DNA from: Enterobacter vonholyi | GTDB taxonomy: Bacteria; Pseudomonadota; Gammaproteobacteria; Enterobacterales; Enterobacteriaceae | Length of the DNA stretch: 64,000 bases | NCBI RefSeq assembly: GCF_008364555.1 | Contig: NZ_VTUC01000005.1 | Location: 107,569 to 171,568, forward strand | Direction of reading: 5' to 3' | In this document: positions 39,302 through 48,481 of the stretch, piece after piece | Layout: every line of letters begins with the position of its first letter | Position numbering within the stretch: position 1 is the stretch's first letter | Notes under the pieces: model-generated | The model's input: only the letters and a program-made list of their open reading frames with translations | The model's database searches: none | Told to the model about the DNA's origin: nothing | Program-made: the position numbers and the translations under genes

Positions 39302-39904
39302 TCAGTAGCCGACCTTGTATACCCGCCCGCTCTGCACGCCCTCCACGCTGCGGCGATAGGCTTGCGCCACCGTCGCGGCAGGCACGCTTTCGAAGCCCGG
39401 GAAGAAGCCATCGTACGTTTCGACGGATTCGGTGAGAACCGTCGGGCTAATCAGATTGATGCGGATCCCGCGCGGCAATTCGCAGGCTGCGGCGCGAACA
39501 AACCCTTCCAGCGCCGCATTCACCGTAGTGGCATTTACGCCCTGCGCAATCGGCTCGTGCGCGACGATCCCGCTTATCAACGTAATCGAGCCGCCTTCGT
39601 TCAGGTAGTGCTGGCCGGTCAGCGCCAGGCGCACCTGTCCTAGCAGCTTATCCTGTAGCCCCTGGTTAAAGTCGCTATCTTTCATGGTCGCGAGCGGGCC
39701 AAAGTAGAGGCCACCGCTGGCGGACACAATGGCATCCACCGGACCGATTTTCTCGAACAGCGCCTGAACGCTCGCCTGAGAGGTGATATCTACCTGTTCG
39801 TCGCCCTGCGTGCGGCCGACGCGGATGACCTCGTGGCGACGACTCAGCTCTTCCGTTACCGCACGACCAACCGTACCGCTAGCACCAATAATGACGATTT
39901 TCAT
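39302..39904 (-). CDS. Atypical short-chain dehydrogenase
   Basis: A 200-residue Rossmann protein of the SDR superfamily. The cofactor loop GASGTVGRAV is at residues 7-16 and ISPTVLTES is the post-catalytic strand. The usual YxxxK catalytic pair is not recognisable: the aligned stretch reads NATTVNAALEGF where active enzymes have YSAAKAALEGF. It may use another residue or be a non-classical member. Divergent from a LysR gene 97 bp away, which probably controls it. Confidence 0.8.
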   Translation of the reverse strand: MKIVIIGASGTVGRAVTEELSRRHEVIRVGRTQGDEQVDITSQASVQALFEKIGPVDAIVSASGGLYFGPLATMKDSDFNQGLQDKLLGQVRLALTGQHYLNEGGSITLISGIVAHEPIAQGVNATTVNAALEGFVRAAACELPRGIRINLISPTVLTESVETYDGFFPGFESVPAATVAQAYRRSVEGVQSGRVYKVGY

Positions 39905-40001
39905 AGCCGACTCCTTCTGTTGTGAGCCTTCATTCTTTAATAAATTAAAATACGGATAAACTGGGCTAAAGTTAGAAGATTGCTAACCAGAGGTTTGGAA
40001 T

Positions 40002-40889
40002 ATGGATAAGCTTCGCAGCATGGAGACCTTTATTGCGGTGGTTGAAAGCGGCAGCTTCACCGTTGCGGCAGCACGGCTCGAGATGTCGGCGGTGATGGTG
40101 GGGAAGTACGTTGCGCTGCTGGAATCCCAGCTTGGCACCCGCCTGCTGGAGCGTAACACGCGGCGCCAGAGCCTGACCGACGCCGGACGCGTCTATTTCG
40201 ACGAGGCGAAGCGGGTGCTGGAGCAGGTCGCGATCGCTGAAAGCGCCGTGGAACGCCTGCGCGCCGCACCGTCCGGCACCCTGCGCGTGACGGCGCCCAC
40301 CTCGTTTGGCGGCAGCGCGATCGCGCCGCTTACGGCCTCTTTTTTACAACGCTACCCGGAAGTGCGCATCGAGCTGGATCTCACCAACCGGATGGTGGAT
40401 CTGGTGGAGGAGGGTATCGATCTGGCCATTCGTATTGGCGACATTCACAACGACGATCTGGTGGCGAAATACCTCTGCCCTTACCGGATGGTGATCTGCG
40501 CCGCGCCGGACTACCTGGCACGCTACGGTACGCCGCAAACCCCTGCCGATCTGGTGGATCATCTCTGCCTGTCCCACAGCGTGTGGACCGCGCGCAACGA
40601 GTGGCGGCTGCCGGGCGTCGAGGGCGAGGTGCGCTGGAAGCGGGATGCGGTCTTAAAATGTAATGACGGCTACGGGCTTTGGATGGCCGCGAGAGCCGGA
40701 GCGGGACTGCTGCTGCAGCCGGAGGTGCTGGTGGCGGAAGATCTGGAAAGCGGCAGGCTGGTGCGGGTGCTGGAAGAGTATATTCCGGCGCCGAGACCCG
40801 TGCATTTATTGTGGCGTCAGGATTTACGTCAACTGCCTAAGCTTACGGAATTTATCGCCCATATTCTGCTAAGATTGGGCACACTATAA
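40002..40889 (+). CDS. LysR-family regulator (CrgA-like)
   Basis: A 295-residue LysR regulator of the subfamily beginning MDxLxxMxTFxxVVExGSF. The helix-turn-helix occupies about residues 17-36 and the effector domain about 90-290 (SGTLRVTAPTSFGG). It is divergent from the SDR gene, its likely target, and is followed by an aminotransferase gene 20 bp downstream. Confidence 0.87.
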   Translation: MDKLRSMETFIAVVESGSFTVAAARLEMSAVMVGKYVALLESQLGTRLLERNTRRQSLTDAGRVYFDEAKRVLEQVAIAESAVERLRAAPSGTLRVTAPTSFGGSAIAPLTASFLQRYPEVRIELDLTNRMVDLVEEGIDLAIRIGDIHNDDLVAKYLCPYRMVICAAPDYLARYGTPQTPADLVDHLCLSHSVWTARNEWRLPGVEGEVRWKRDAVLKCNDGYGLWMAARAGAGLLLQPEVLVAEDLESGRLVRVLEEYIPAPRPVHLLWRQDLRQLPKLTEFIAHILLRLGTL

Positions 40890-40909
40890 AAACAGAAGGT
40901 AAGCAAAGA

Positions 40910-42091
40910 ATGTCCGTGAGTAAACTCGCCAGCAGCGCGCAGGGCCTGCAATCATCTGCCATCCGTGAATTATTAAAACACAGCAAAATGGCGGGCGTGA
41001 TCTCGCTGGGGGGCGGTATTCCAAACCCAGACCTGTTCGATCGCGAAGGGCTGAAAATTGCCGCTGATGCCGTGTTATCTCAGCATTTTGGCGAGGCATT
41101 CCAGTACGGCCTGACCGAAGGCGTGCCGGGACTGCGGGAAGAGATTCAGCGTATTTGCGAGGGGCGAGGCATTCGCTGTAAGGCGGATGACGTGGTCGTG
41201 ACCTCTGGTTCACAGCAGTCCCTCGACGTGCTGGCGCGTGCTTTGATTAACCCGGGCGATATTGTCGTCGTCGAGCGTCCAACCTATCTTGCTGCGCTGC
41301 AGGTATTCGGCCTGGCGCAGGCGAATTTTGAATCCGTCGGCACCGACGGTGACGGCATGAAGGTCGACGAGCTCGAAGTGCTGGTGGCAAATAAAACTAT
41401 CAAAGCGGTCTATATTGTCCCGACGTTTGGCAACCCGGGCGGCGTGACGCTTTCTGAGGCGCGTCGTAAACAGCTGGTGGAACTCTCGAAGCGCTATGAC
41501 TTCGTGATCATCGAAGACGATCCGTATAGCGAAATTAACTATACCGATGAAGTCTTCCGCCCGTTAATTGCTCATGCCAAAGATATCGGCAACGAAGAGA
41601 ACGTGGTGTATACCTCTACCTTCTCTAAAATCCTCGCGCCGGGCACTCGCGTGGGCTGGGTGGTGGTACCGGAATGGCTGAAGCGCGCGGTGGTGAACCT
41701 GAAGCAAACCACCGATCTGCACACCAGCACGCTGTCGCAGCTGATGACGTATGAGTATCTGAAGACCGGCCGTCTGGCCGATCAGATTAAAACGATCCGC
41801 GAAGCCTATCGCCAGAAATACCAGACGTTCGCAACCGAGCTGGAGGCCGAGCTTGGCGACGTGATGTCTTTCCACAAGCCGAAGGGCGGCATGTTCCTGT
41901 GGGCGAATATGAAAAATGGTAGTAATACCACCCGCTGGCTGGAAAAAACGTTAAGTAACGGCGTAGTATTTGTGCCGGGCGAATTTTTCTACTGTAATGA
42001 GCCGGACCAGACAACGCTGCGCATGTCATTCGTCACCCCAACGGATGAGCAGCTGATAGAAGCGGTTCGACGCCTGAAAAAATCGCTGTAA
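40910..42091 (+). CDS. PLP-dependent fold type I aminotransferase
   Basis: A 393-residue class I/II aminotransferase of the LysN / 2-aminoadipate / MocR-domain type. The Schiff-base lysine is in STFSKILAPGTRVGW. Upstream are the cofactor residues SGSQQSLD and the N/P/D segment PTFGNPGGVTLS, EDDPYSEINY. The start at 40910 lies only 20 bp after the LysR gene, so the two may be co-transcribed. The amino donor cannot be deduced. Confidence 0.88.
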   Translation: MSVSKLASSAQGLQSSAIRELLKHSKMAGVISLGGGIPNPDLFDREGLKIAADAVLSQHFGEAFQYGLTEGVPGLREEIQRICEGRGIRCKADDVVVTSGSQQSLDVLARALINPGDIVVVERPTYLAALQVFGLAQANFESVGTDGDGMKVDELEVLVANKTIKAVYIVPTFGNPGGVTLSEARRKQLVELSKRYDFVIIEDDPYSEINYTDEVFRPLIAHAKDIGNEENVVYTSTFSKILAPGTRVGWVVVPEWLKRAVVNLKQTTDLHTSTLSQLMTYEYLKTGRLADQIKTIREAYRQKYQTFATELEAELGDVMSFHKPKGGMFLWANMKNGSNTTRWLEKTLSNGVVFVPGEFFYCNEPDQTTLRMSFVTPTDEQLIEAVRRLKKSL

Positions 42092-42097
42092 AAGACC

Positions 42098-42129
42098 TGC
42101 GCATAACGGTGGTTTTGCCGTTATGCGCA
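42098..42129. terminator. Hairpin after the aminotransferase gene
   Basis: A perfect 12-bp stem TGCGCATAACGG / CCGTTATGCGCA with an 8-base loop, 7 bp after the stop codon. No T run follows, so it may stabilise the 3' end rather than terminate. Confidence 0.6.
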
Positions 42130-42176
42130 ATACGCGTTCAGGGCGGCACGGGCCGCAATCGTCCATGGAGAACTCC

Positions 42177-42695
42177 ATGTTTGAATTTCTGATCGGTGTT
42201 GTGACGCACACGCCCGTCTGGGTGTGGGTGCTGTTTATCTTCCTTATCTCCCGCGGCCTTAAAGCCCGACGGCCCGCCACCGTGACGCTGGAGCGGCTTG
42301 CCATTATTCCGGGCATCTTTCTTATCTGGGATATTTACGATCTGATAGTCTATCGCACGCTGACTCCCGGGACTGTTGCATTGTGGACGGCGGGGATCCT
42401 TGCCGGGGCCGCGCTGGGGTATGTCCTGATTAAGCAGGCTGTGATTACCCGCGCAGAGGCGCCGCGCAGCCTTTACCGCCAGGCCGACTACACCGCGCTG
42501 CCGTTTATGATGCTGGCGTTCGGGGTGAAGTATGTGCTGGGCGTGATGAGCGCGGTCTCTCCCCAGGCGATGCAGCAGCCCGCCATGAGCGTGCTGGCGA
42601 TCGTCTCCGGCGGCGTGTTTGCCGGTGTGTTTATTGGGAAATTTGCGCGTTATATTGGCGTGTATAACAGCGCCGCACCTCGCCCGGCGGAGTAA
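42177..42695 (+). CDS. Hypothetical inner-membrane protein (DUF6622-like)
   Basis: A 172-residue protein with about five hydrophobic helices and short loops. I chose ATG at 42177 (MFEFLIGVVTHTPVWVWVL), which follows GGAGAACTCC; two upstream in-frame ATGs lack a ribosome site. The pattern THTPVWVWVL...SRGLKARRP resembles the DUF6622 family of unknown function, from memory only. No operon partner is evident. Confidence 0.7.
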   Translation: MFEFLIGVVTHTPVWVWVLFIFLISRGLKARRPATVTLERLAIIPGIFLIWDIYDLIVYRTLTPGTVALWTAGILAGAALGYVLIKQAVITRAEAPRSLYRQADYTALPFMMLAFGVKYVLGVMSAVSPQAMQQPAMSVLAIVSGGVFAGVFIGKFARYIGVYNSAAPRPAE

Positions 42696-42715
42696 GATCT
42701 CCGCGCCTGTTCGAA

Positions 42716-43063
42716 TCAGGCTACATCCGGTTGGCCAGATTTTCGCTTAGCCATGACGTCCGCAACGGTCTTTATACGGCTTAGCTCCTCCTGCGTCCTG
42801 GCGTTAGATTGCGCTTCCCAGATATCGACGTTCAGCTGTAAGTTCAGCCAAAATTCAATCGTGGTATCAAAGGCTTTTGCCAGCTTGATCGCCATATCGG
42901 CAGTAAGCTTGCGATTGTTATTGACCAGCGCGCTGATGGTGTTGCGGTGAACATTGAGCATCTCCGCCAGATCGCTGATTTTCAGATTGAGCGGTTCAAG
43001 ATACTCATACTGCAACACGTCGCCCGGCGTGGTGGGTTTGCGGAGTGCCTGTTGAAGTGTCAT
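42716..43063 (-). CDS. higA: HigA-family antitoxin
   Basis: A 115-residue helix-turn-helix antitoxin of the HigA/VapI type. The DNA-binding motif is ISDLAEMLNVHRNTISALVNN (about residues 29-49), with the family segment AIKLAKAFDTTIEFWLNLQ after it. It lies 10 bp downstream of the toxin gene. The toxin-first order is characteristic of higBA and contrasts with most other TA operons. Confidence 0.9.
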   Translation of the reverse strand: MTLQQALRKPTTPGDVLQYEYLEPLNLKISDLAEMLNVHRNTISALVNNNRKLTADMAIKLAKAFDTTIEFWLNLQLNVDIWEAQSNARTQEELSRIKTVADVMAKRKSGQPDVA

Positions 43064-43073
43064 AGATGATGCC

Positions 43074-43373
43074 TCACTTGTGTTGCGTGTACTTGTGTGG
43101 AGAGAGGTACAGATCTTCTGCTTTACCCTCTGTCCAGCGAAATACGAGCCTGTATTGCCTGTTTACCCGGATGGAGGAATAGCCCTTCAGCGGAGGATTC
43201 AATGCTTCATACATATTACCCGGTGGCGATCGCAAATCCCTGTGCGAGGTTGCTGCCCTGATGATATCGAGCTTTCTCGCAAGCGCTGTTTCCAGATTTG
43301 AAGGGATAACATTGCTCGATCTGCCGTAAAGAAAAAAATCCTCAAGCCATTGATCCCGAAAATAACTAATCAT
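43074..43373 (-). CDS. higB: HigB-family toxin (RelE/ParE fold)
   Basis: A 99-residue HigB-like toxin, presumably a ribosome-dependent mRNA endonuclease. It has the family N-terminus (FRDQWLEDFFLYGRSS), the PPGNMYEAL segment and the C-terminal RVNRQYRLVFRW strand with conserved Arg. The frame is intact. Upstream, about 43410-43440, a region with repeated GTGC/GCAC motifs may be the autoregulatory operator. Confidence 0.9.
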   Translation of the reverse strand: MISYFRDQWLEDFFLYGRSSNVIPSNLETALARKLDIIRAATSHRDLRSPPGNMYEALNPPLKGYSSIRVNRQYRLVFRWTEGKAEDLYLSPHKYTQHK

Positions 43374-43582
43374 AATGCTGGCGAGCTCCAGTCCGTGAAG
43401 CTGAATGAATAGTAATGCACTCCTGCACTGTGCGCAAGTGCGTTTTGTCTGCGGTTAATATTACCTGGGCGATGGCTGAAGGGAAGTGGGATGCATGACT
43501 AAAGATTAATCCTCCGAGGCAGGTTCCAGTTCTGGCGTGCGGTTTAATGCCCGGCGGCGCTGCGCTTGCAAGGGCCTGGGGG

Positions 43583-43619
43583 GATGTAGGCCGGGTAATG
43601 CGCAGCCGCCACCCGGCGA
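43583..43619. repeat. REP element downstream of the secretion operon
   Basis: GATGTAGGCCGGGTAATGCG-CAGCCGC-CACCCGGCGA pairs GCCGGGT with ACCCGGC. It sits immediately after the membrane-fusion-protein stop codon and probably protects or ends the operon message. Confidence 0.75.
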
Positions 43620-43623
43620 TTGG

Positions 43624-44823
43624 CTATCGCTCCCTTAGCGCCTCTTTCGCCCGGTTGAACGGTTTAATCAGATAATCCAGCACCGTTTTCTCTCCGGTCT
43701 TAATGTCCACCGTCGCAATCATCCCCGGTACAATCGAGAAGTGCCTGCCCGCCTTATTGACCAGGTAATCCTGACTGGTGCGGATAAACACCCTGTAATA
43801 GAACACCTCCGGCTTGGCCTCATCCTGAATGGTATCCGGGGAAATCGTCTCAACGACCCCGTGCAGGCCGCCGTAAATGGCGTAATCGTAGGCGGTGATT
43901 TTGACCAGCGCCTCCTGGTTCGGGTGGATAAAGGCGATATCGCGCGGCGACAGGCGAGTTTCGATCAGCAGGTGATCGTCCACCGGCACAATCTCCATCA
44001 GCTCGCCGTTGGGCGGGATCACCCCGCCGATGGTGGTCACCTTGATATTTTTCACGATCCCGCGCACCGGGGATTTTACCGTCAGACGGGTGACGGAATC
44101 CTGGCGGCCCTTGAGGATGGCTGAAACCATATCCACCTCAGCGTTGGCTTTGGATAACGCCTCGCGCGCCTGGACGTAATACTGCGAGCGCACGTCGGTG
44201 AGCTTCAGCTCCAGATCGCTTTTCTGCCGCTGCAGCCGCAGCACCTCCACGTGGCTGGCGGCCCCGGTTTTGACCAGCCGTTGGGTGATGGCCAGCTCTT
44301 TATTGGCGAGATCTAACGCGGCGCGCAGCTCCCGCTGGGTATCCTCCAGCTGCGCGCGGCGCGAGTTGTACAGCCGCGTTTCATCGGCAATCAGATCCGG
44401 CCATTTCGCCAGCGAAGGCGGGAATTTCAGCGGCAGATCGTTCACCTCGGCGTACAGGCGGGCGCTGGAGGCCAGTGAGGCCCGGTAGCGCGCCGCGCTT
44501 TCGCCGACGTTCGACTCAGAACGCGTCGGGTCAAGCCGCGCCAGCACCTGTCCGGCCAGCACCTGATCGCCTTCGTGGACGTTCAGCTCGGTGAGGATCC
44601 CGCCGTCGAGAGACTGTAAGACCTGCTCGCGCGAGCTGGGGATCACTTTACCCGAACCGGTTGACACCTCATCCAGCACGCCAAACCACGCCCAGACGCC
44701 CAGCACCACAAACATCAGCAGCGAGAAGATCACGATCCGGCGCGCGCCGGTGTAGCCGCTTTCGGAGTCGAGGGCGTTATCCAGATCGTCCATTGCCGCC
44801 ACGTCACGCTGACTGATTTTCAT
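43624..44823 (-). CDS. Type I secretion membrane fusion protein (HlyD/LapC/BapD-like)
   Basis: The periplasmic adaptor of the adhesin exporter, 399 residues. A short cytosolic N-terminus is followed by one membrane helix (about 29-48), a beta-barrel/lipoyl domain split by a long coiled-coil hairpin (about 100-240), and the conserved C-terminal HlyD signature VDIKTGEKTVLDYLIKP. It overlaps the ABC exporter gene by 20 bp. It is last gene of the locus, equivalent to Salmonella bapD. Confidence 0.93.
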   Translation of the reverse strand: MKISQRDVAAMDDLDNALDSESGYTGARRIVIFSLLMFVVLGVWAWFGVLDEVSTGSGKVIPSSREQVLQSLDGGILTELNVHEGDQVLAGQVLARLDPTRSESNVGESAARYRASLASSARLYAEVNDLPLKFPPSLAKWPDLIADETRLYNSRRAQLEDTQRELRAALDLANKELAITQRLVKTGAASHVEVLRLQRQKSDLELKLTDVRSQYYVQAREALSKANAEVDMVSAILKGRQDSVTRLTVKSPVRGIVKNIKVTTIGGVIPPNGELMEIVPVDDHLLIETRLSPRDIAFIHPNQEALVKITAYDYAIYGGLHGVVETISPDTIQDEAKPEVFYYRVFIRTSQDYLVNKAGRHFSIVPGMIATVDIKTGEKTVLDYLIKPFNRAKEALRER

Positions 44824-47002
44824 TTTTCCACTCCCGTCCGGTTGCTGCCTGCTGCTGTTGCTGCTGCATACGGCTGTTGCTCAGCGCCTGGGCTTTTGGC
44901 GCGTCCATCACCAGCATGCCTTCTTTTAACACCACGACGCGCTCCACCAGTTCCAGAACCGGTACGCGGTGCGTGGCGACGATCAGGGTGCGATGCCCGA
45001 GCCAGTCGCCCAGGCGCTGGATGAATTCCCGCTCGGTGTGCTCATCCAGCGACGCGGTGGGTTCATCCATCAGCACAATATTCGGATCGCGCAGGAGCAT
45101 TCGCGCCAGCAGAATCGACTGGCGCTGCCCGCCGGAGAGCCCTACGCCGTTTTCCATGAACGGATAGTCCAGCCCCTTGGGCAGCTTCTGGACGAAGCCC
45201 GCTGCGCCGGTCAGCTCCAGCGCCTCGAAAATTTCTTCGTCGGTGGCGCGCGGCATGCCGAGGGTGATGTTTTCGCGCAGGGTGCCGTAAAACAGCCGCG
45301 CGTTCTGAGTCATAAAGCCGACGTTGCGCCGCACGTCCGCCACGTCGAGATGCGGCAGGCTGAAGCCGTCGAGCCGCAGTTCGCCCGCCGCCAGGTCCAT
45401 CCCGCCCGCCATCGCCTGCAGCAGGGTTGATTTGCCCGCGCCGTTGCGCCCGAGGATCGCCACTTTTTCTCCCGGCCTTATCTCCAGGCGATTAATGCGC
45501 AGCGCCATGCGCGGATCGTCCGGCTGATAGCGGAACTGCGCCTGCTCGAAAAGATAGTGTCCGCGCAGGACGTCCTGGCGGATCGGCGTCTCCTCGCGCT
45601 GGTTTTCGGTGGGAAGCTGCATGATGCTGTCCAGCCCCTCTTTTGCGGCTTTGACCTGCTGCCAGCGCGCCAGCACGCCGCACAGCGTCGCCATTGGGGC
45701 GATCATGCGGGAAGCCAGCATCGACGCGGCGACCACCGAGCCGGTGGTCAGGGTACCGTCGATCACCATCGGCGCGCCGACCACAATCACCCCGGCGTAG
45801 ACCAGGCTCTGAATGGTCATCCCCCAGCTGATCAGATTCTGCGTCAGCTCGCGAGTGCGCAGGCCGGATTCCGCGGTGATCTGGATATAGCTGTTCCACT
45901 GCTGCAAAAAGCGGTTTTCCGCCTGCATCAGCTTGATGTCCTCCAGGCCCTGCACGCTCTCCACCAGCACCGCGTTGCGCAGGGTTGATTCATGCGCCGA
46001 CTGCTTTGCCAGCTCCGCCAGCTTCTTCTGCAGCAGCAGGCCGGGCAGGACCATGATCACCGCCGCGACCGGGGCGATCCACGCCAGCTGCGGGGCGATG
46101 ATCGCCAGCACCACCACGAACAGTAAAAAGAAGGGCAGGTCGACAATCGTCGAGATGGTGGACGAGGTCACCATCTCACGGATCTGCTCCAGCTCGCGCA
46201 GCTGTGAGATAAAGCTGCCGGTGGAGCGGGGGATCGCGCTGTTACGCAGCCGCAGAGCGTGGCCGAATACGCGATCCGAAACGCGCATATCCGAGCGCTT
46301 GCCCAGCAGATCCATAATGTGCCCGCGCGCCACGCGCAGCACAAAACCAAACAGGGTGGCAATCAGCACCCCTATGGTCAGGACGTACAGCGTCGGGTAG
46401 GACTGGGCGGGGATCACCCGGTCATAGACCTGCATGGAAAAGACGATCCCGGAGAGCGACAGCACGTTGATAAACAGCGCGGCGAGCATCACCCAGCTGT
46501 AGGGGCGGAGATCGCGCATCACCAGCCGGTAGAGCCAGTCCGGACGATATTTGGAGATATAGGCATCCACGCGGCTGTCCTTTAGCGCGGCGAGTGGACG
46601 CAGGGCAATAACGTGGCGTATAGCGGGCAGCATCGCCGTCATCGACAGCCGGTTGGTGTAGGTCTCGTCGTCGAAAAAGCTGACTTCCAGCGTATCGTCC
46701 CCGTCGAAATGCTCGATCACGCCGATCCTGCCGTCATTCATCGCTACGACAACCGGCAGACGCCAGCTGTTGATCGCCTGTCGATCGTCGGTAAGGAGCT
46801 GAAACGACAGCCCTGCTTCGCGGGCCAGCTGGGTGAGGGCGGGCACCATCGGTTTGCCTTTCAGCCAGGGTGCGCCTGCAATCAGCGCGCCGGGCGAGCA
46901 GGCGACGCGATAGCGCGTGGCAACAAAACCAAAGGCCTGTGCCCACTGCGCCAGCGCCTCATCCGTCATGTTTTCACCTTGCGGGATATCACGCTGCTTC
47001 AT
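44804..47002 (-). CDS. Type I secretion ABC exporter with peptidase-like N-domain (LapB/BapC-like)
   Basis: The inner-membrane ATPase of the adhesin exporter, 732 residues. The N-terminal 140 residues form a C39-like domain without a recognisable catalytic Cys, as in LapB and HlyB, which binds rather than cuts the substrate. Six helices (about 165-440) and a nucleotide-binding domain follow: Walker A GRNGAGKST, signature GLSGGQRQ, Walker B IVLMDEPT. The C-terminus has a Gln run (RMQQQQQQ). The start overlaps the outer-membrane gene by 4 bp. Confidence 0.94.
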   Translation of the reverse strand: MKQRDIPQGENMTDEALAQWAQAFGFVATRYRVACSPGALIAGAPWLKGKPMVPALTQLAREAGLSFQLLTDDRQAINSWRLPVVVAMNDGRIGVIEHFDGDDTLEVSFFDDETYTNRLSMTAMLPAIRHVIALRPLAALKDSRVDAYISKYRPDWLYRLVMRDLRPYSWVMLAALFINVLSLSGIVFSMQVYDRVIPAQSYPTLYVLTIGVLIATLFGFVLRVARGHIMDLLGKRSDMRVSDRVFGHALRLRNSAIPRSTGSFISQLRELEQIREMVTSSTISTIVDLPFFLLFVVVLAIIAPQLAWIAPVAAVIMVLPGLLLQKKLAELAKQSAHESTLRNAVLVESVQGLEDIKLMQAENRFLQQWNSYIQITAESGLRTRELTQNLISWGMTIQSLVYAGVIVVGAPMVIDGTLTTGSVVAASMLASRMIAPMATLCGVLARWQQVKAAKEGLDSIMQLPTENQREETPIRQDVLRGHYLFEQAQFRYQPDDPRMALRINRLEIRPGEKVAILGRNGAGKSTLLQAMAGGMDLAAGELRLDGFSLPHLDVADVRRNVGFMTQNARLFYGTLRENITLGMPRATDEEIFEALELTGAAGFVQKLPKGLDYPFMENGVGLSGGQRQSILLARMLLRDPNIVLMDEPTASLDEHTEREFIQRLGDWLGHRTLIVATHRVPVLELVERVVVLKEGMLVMDAPKAQALSNSRMQQQQQQAATGREWKNENQSA

Positions 47003-48402
47003 GGCTGGATCTCCACGGTCTGGATGGTGCGGTTATCAAGATCGAACGCGTGACGCAGCTGTCCGGTGTTATACAGGCAGTTGAGCTGCAGCTGGTGCAG
47101 CTGACCGAGGGTCTGCTGCTGGGTGAAGCGCGCCTGATAAACCTCCTGTTCGGCGTTGAGCACGTCGAGCAGCGGGCGCGAGCCGAGGTCAAGATACTGC
47201 TGCTGGTACAGTTCGCGGGTGCGTGCGCTGAGCGCCTCCTGACGGCCCTGAATTTGCAGCGTGCTTTGCAGGCTCATCACCTGGCTGCGGGCTTCCAGCA
47301 GTTTCTGGCGGACATCAAGACGCGTGCGCTGAATGGTGGACTGCGCCGCCTCCACCGCGTGTCCGGCAGCGTTACGCCGTGCGGTGAGGCCGCCGCCCTG
47401 ATAAAGCGGCATCTGAACTTTCACCCATGCGGAATACTGGGTGCGATCCCGCGTGTCGCTGCCCGCGTAGCGATCGTTCATGTAGTGGCGCACCTCCGGC
47501 TCCAGCGAGACGGTTGGCGTCATTTGCGCGTCGGCATAGTCCAGGTTAGCCTGGGCGACGTTAGCCTGCGCCCAGGCGGCGAGAACGGCGGGAACCAGGC
47601 GGTCGTCCGGCTCGGCGATGTCGCAGCTCCGGCCCAGCTTTTGCGGAAAGTCATTGCTTATCGCGTTCAGGCTGTTCCAGCCGAGAAAGCTCATCAGCGT
47701 GGCGCGGGCGCTGTCCAGACTGGCCTGGTACTGCATCAGCTGAGCTCGCGCGCCTTCGATTCGGGCATCGGTCTGCACCACGTCAGAGAGCGATGTGGCC
47801 CCTTCGTCGTTACGCTGGCGGGTCAGCGTGCCAATAGAGGAGAGGGCGTCGAGCTGCTCTTTAGCGGTCTCAACCATCTGCTGCCAGGTTTGCACCTGCA
47901 CCATGGCGACGGCGGTATCGTGGGCGATAGTGTCGATACTCACCAGCACGTTGGCCTGCTGCTGGGCAACGCCGGCGCTCTCGGCGCGTACCTGGCTTGC
48001 CACTTTGCCAAAGTCGTAGAGCATCTGTGAGAGAGAAAGCACCAGCGACGGCGTAAAGCCGTTCTGGTCGCCGTCGTGGGAATAACCGTTGTCCACGCCG
48101 GCATTAATCTGCGGATAGTATTTTGACTTAGCGACGTCTACCTCTTCGCTCTGCTGGTAGAGTTTCCCCACGGCTTCGCTGATGGCCGGGTGCCAGGTGA
48201 CGGCGCGGTTAACGGCATCGCCAAGCTGCAATGAACCGGGTGCGGCTTTGCCAGCCGCAGGTGCGACGCGGCCGTTGAGCGAGGGGAGTTCCTGCGTTTC
48301 GCGAAGCTGTCCGGTATTGATGGTGGCCGCCGGATTTGCGCAGAAAGCGGGCACAGATATCAGGCAGCACGAGAGCCACCAGTAAGGCATCTTCATTCCC
48401 AT
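46999..48402 (-). CDS. TolC-family outer-membrane channel of the adhesin exporter (BapB/LapE-like)
   Basis: An outer-membrane efflux protein of 467 residues with a signal peptide (about 1-22, ending AFCA). It has two OEP domains with internal duplication, and long alpha-helical segments rich in Ala/Gln that form the periplasmic tunnel. ATG at 48402 follows AGGGAC; ATG at 48396 is an alternative. It is the dedicated TolC of this locus and first of the three exporter genes, downstream of the adhesin. Confidence 0.92.
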   Translation of the reverse strand: MGMKMPYWWLSCCLISVPAFCANPAATINTGQLRETQELPSLNGRVAPAAGKAAPGSLQLGDAVNRAVTWHPAISEAVGKLYQQSEEVDVAKSKYYPQINAGVDNGYSHDGDQNGFTPSLVLSLSQMLYDFGKVASQVRAESAGVAQQQANVLVSIDTIAHDTAVAMVQVQTWQQMVETAKEQLDALSSIGTLTRQRNDEGATSLSDVVQTDARIEGARAQLMQYQASLDSARATLMSFLGWNSLNAISNDFPQKLGRSCDIAEPDDRLVPAVLAAWAQANVAQANLDYADAQMTPTVSLEPEVRHYMNDRYAGSDTRDRTQYSAWVKVQMPLYQGGGLTARRNAAGHAVEAAQSTIQRTRLDVRQKLLEARSQVMSLQSTLQIQGRQEALSARTRELYQQQYLDLGSRPLLDVLNAEQEVYQARFTQQQTLGQLHQLQLNCLYNTGQLRHAFDLDNRTIQTVEIQP

Positions 48403-48441
48403 GTCATGTCCCTATAAAAAAATACGGCTTTATTATTTATG

Positions 48442-48462
48442 CCCGGGCGCTGCGCGCCCGGG
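48442..48462 (-). terminator. GC-rich hairpin between adhesin and exporter genes
   Basis: CCCGGGCGC-tgc-GCGCCCGGG is a perfect 9-bp all-GC stem with a 3-base loop. It lies 20 bp after the adhesin stop and 40 bp before the channel start. No T run follows immediately, so it is more likely an attenuator or mRNA-end stabiliser than a full terminator. Confidence 0.7.
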
Positions 48463-48481
48463 TCATCTCTTGCAGGTGGTA

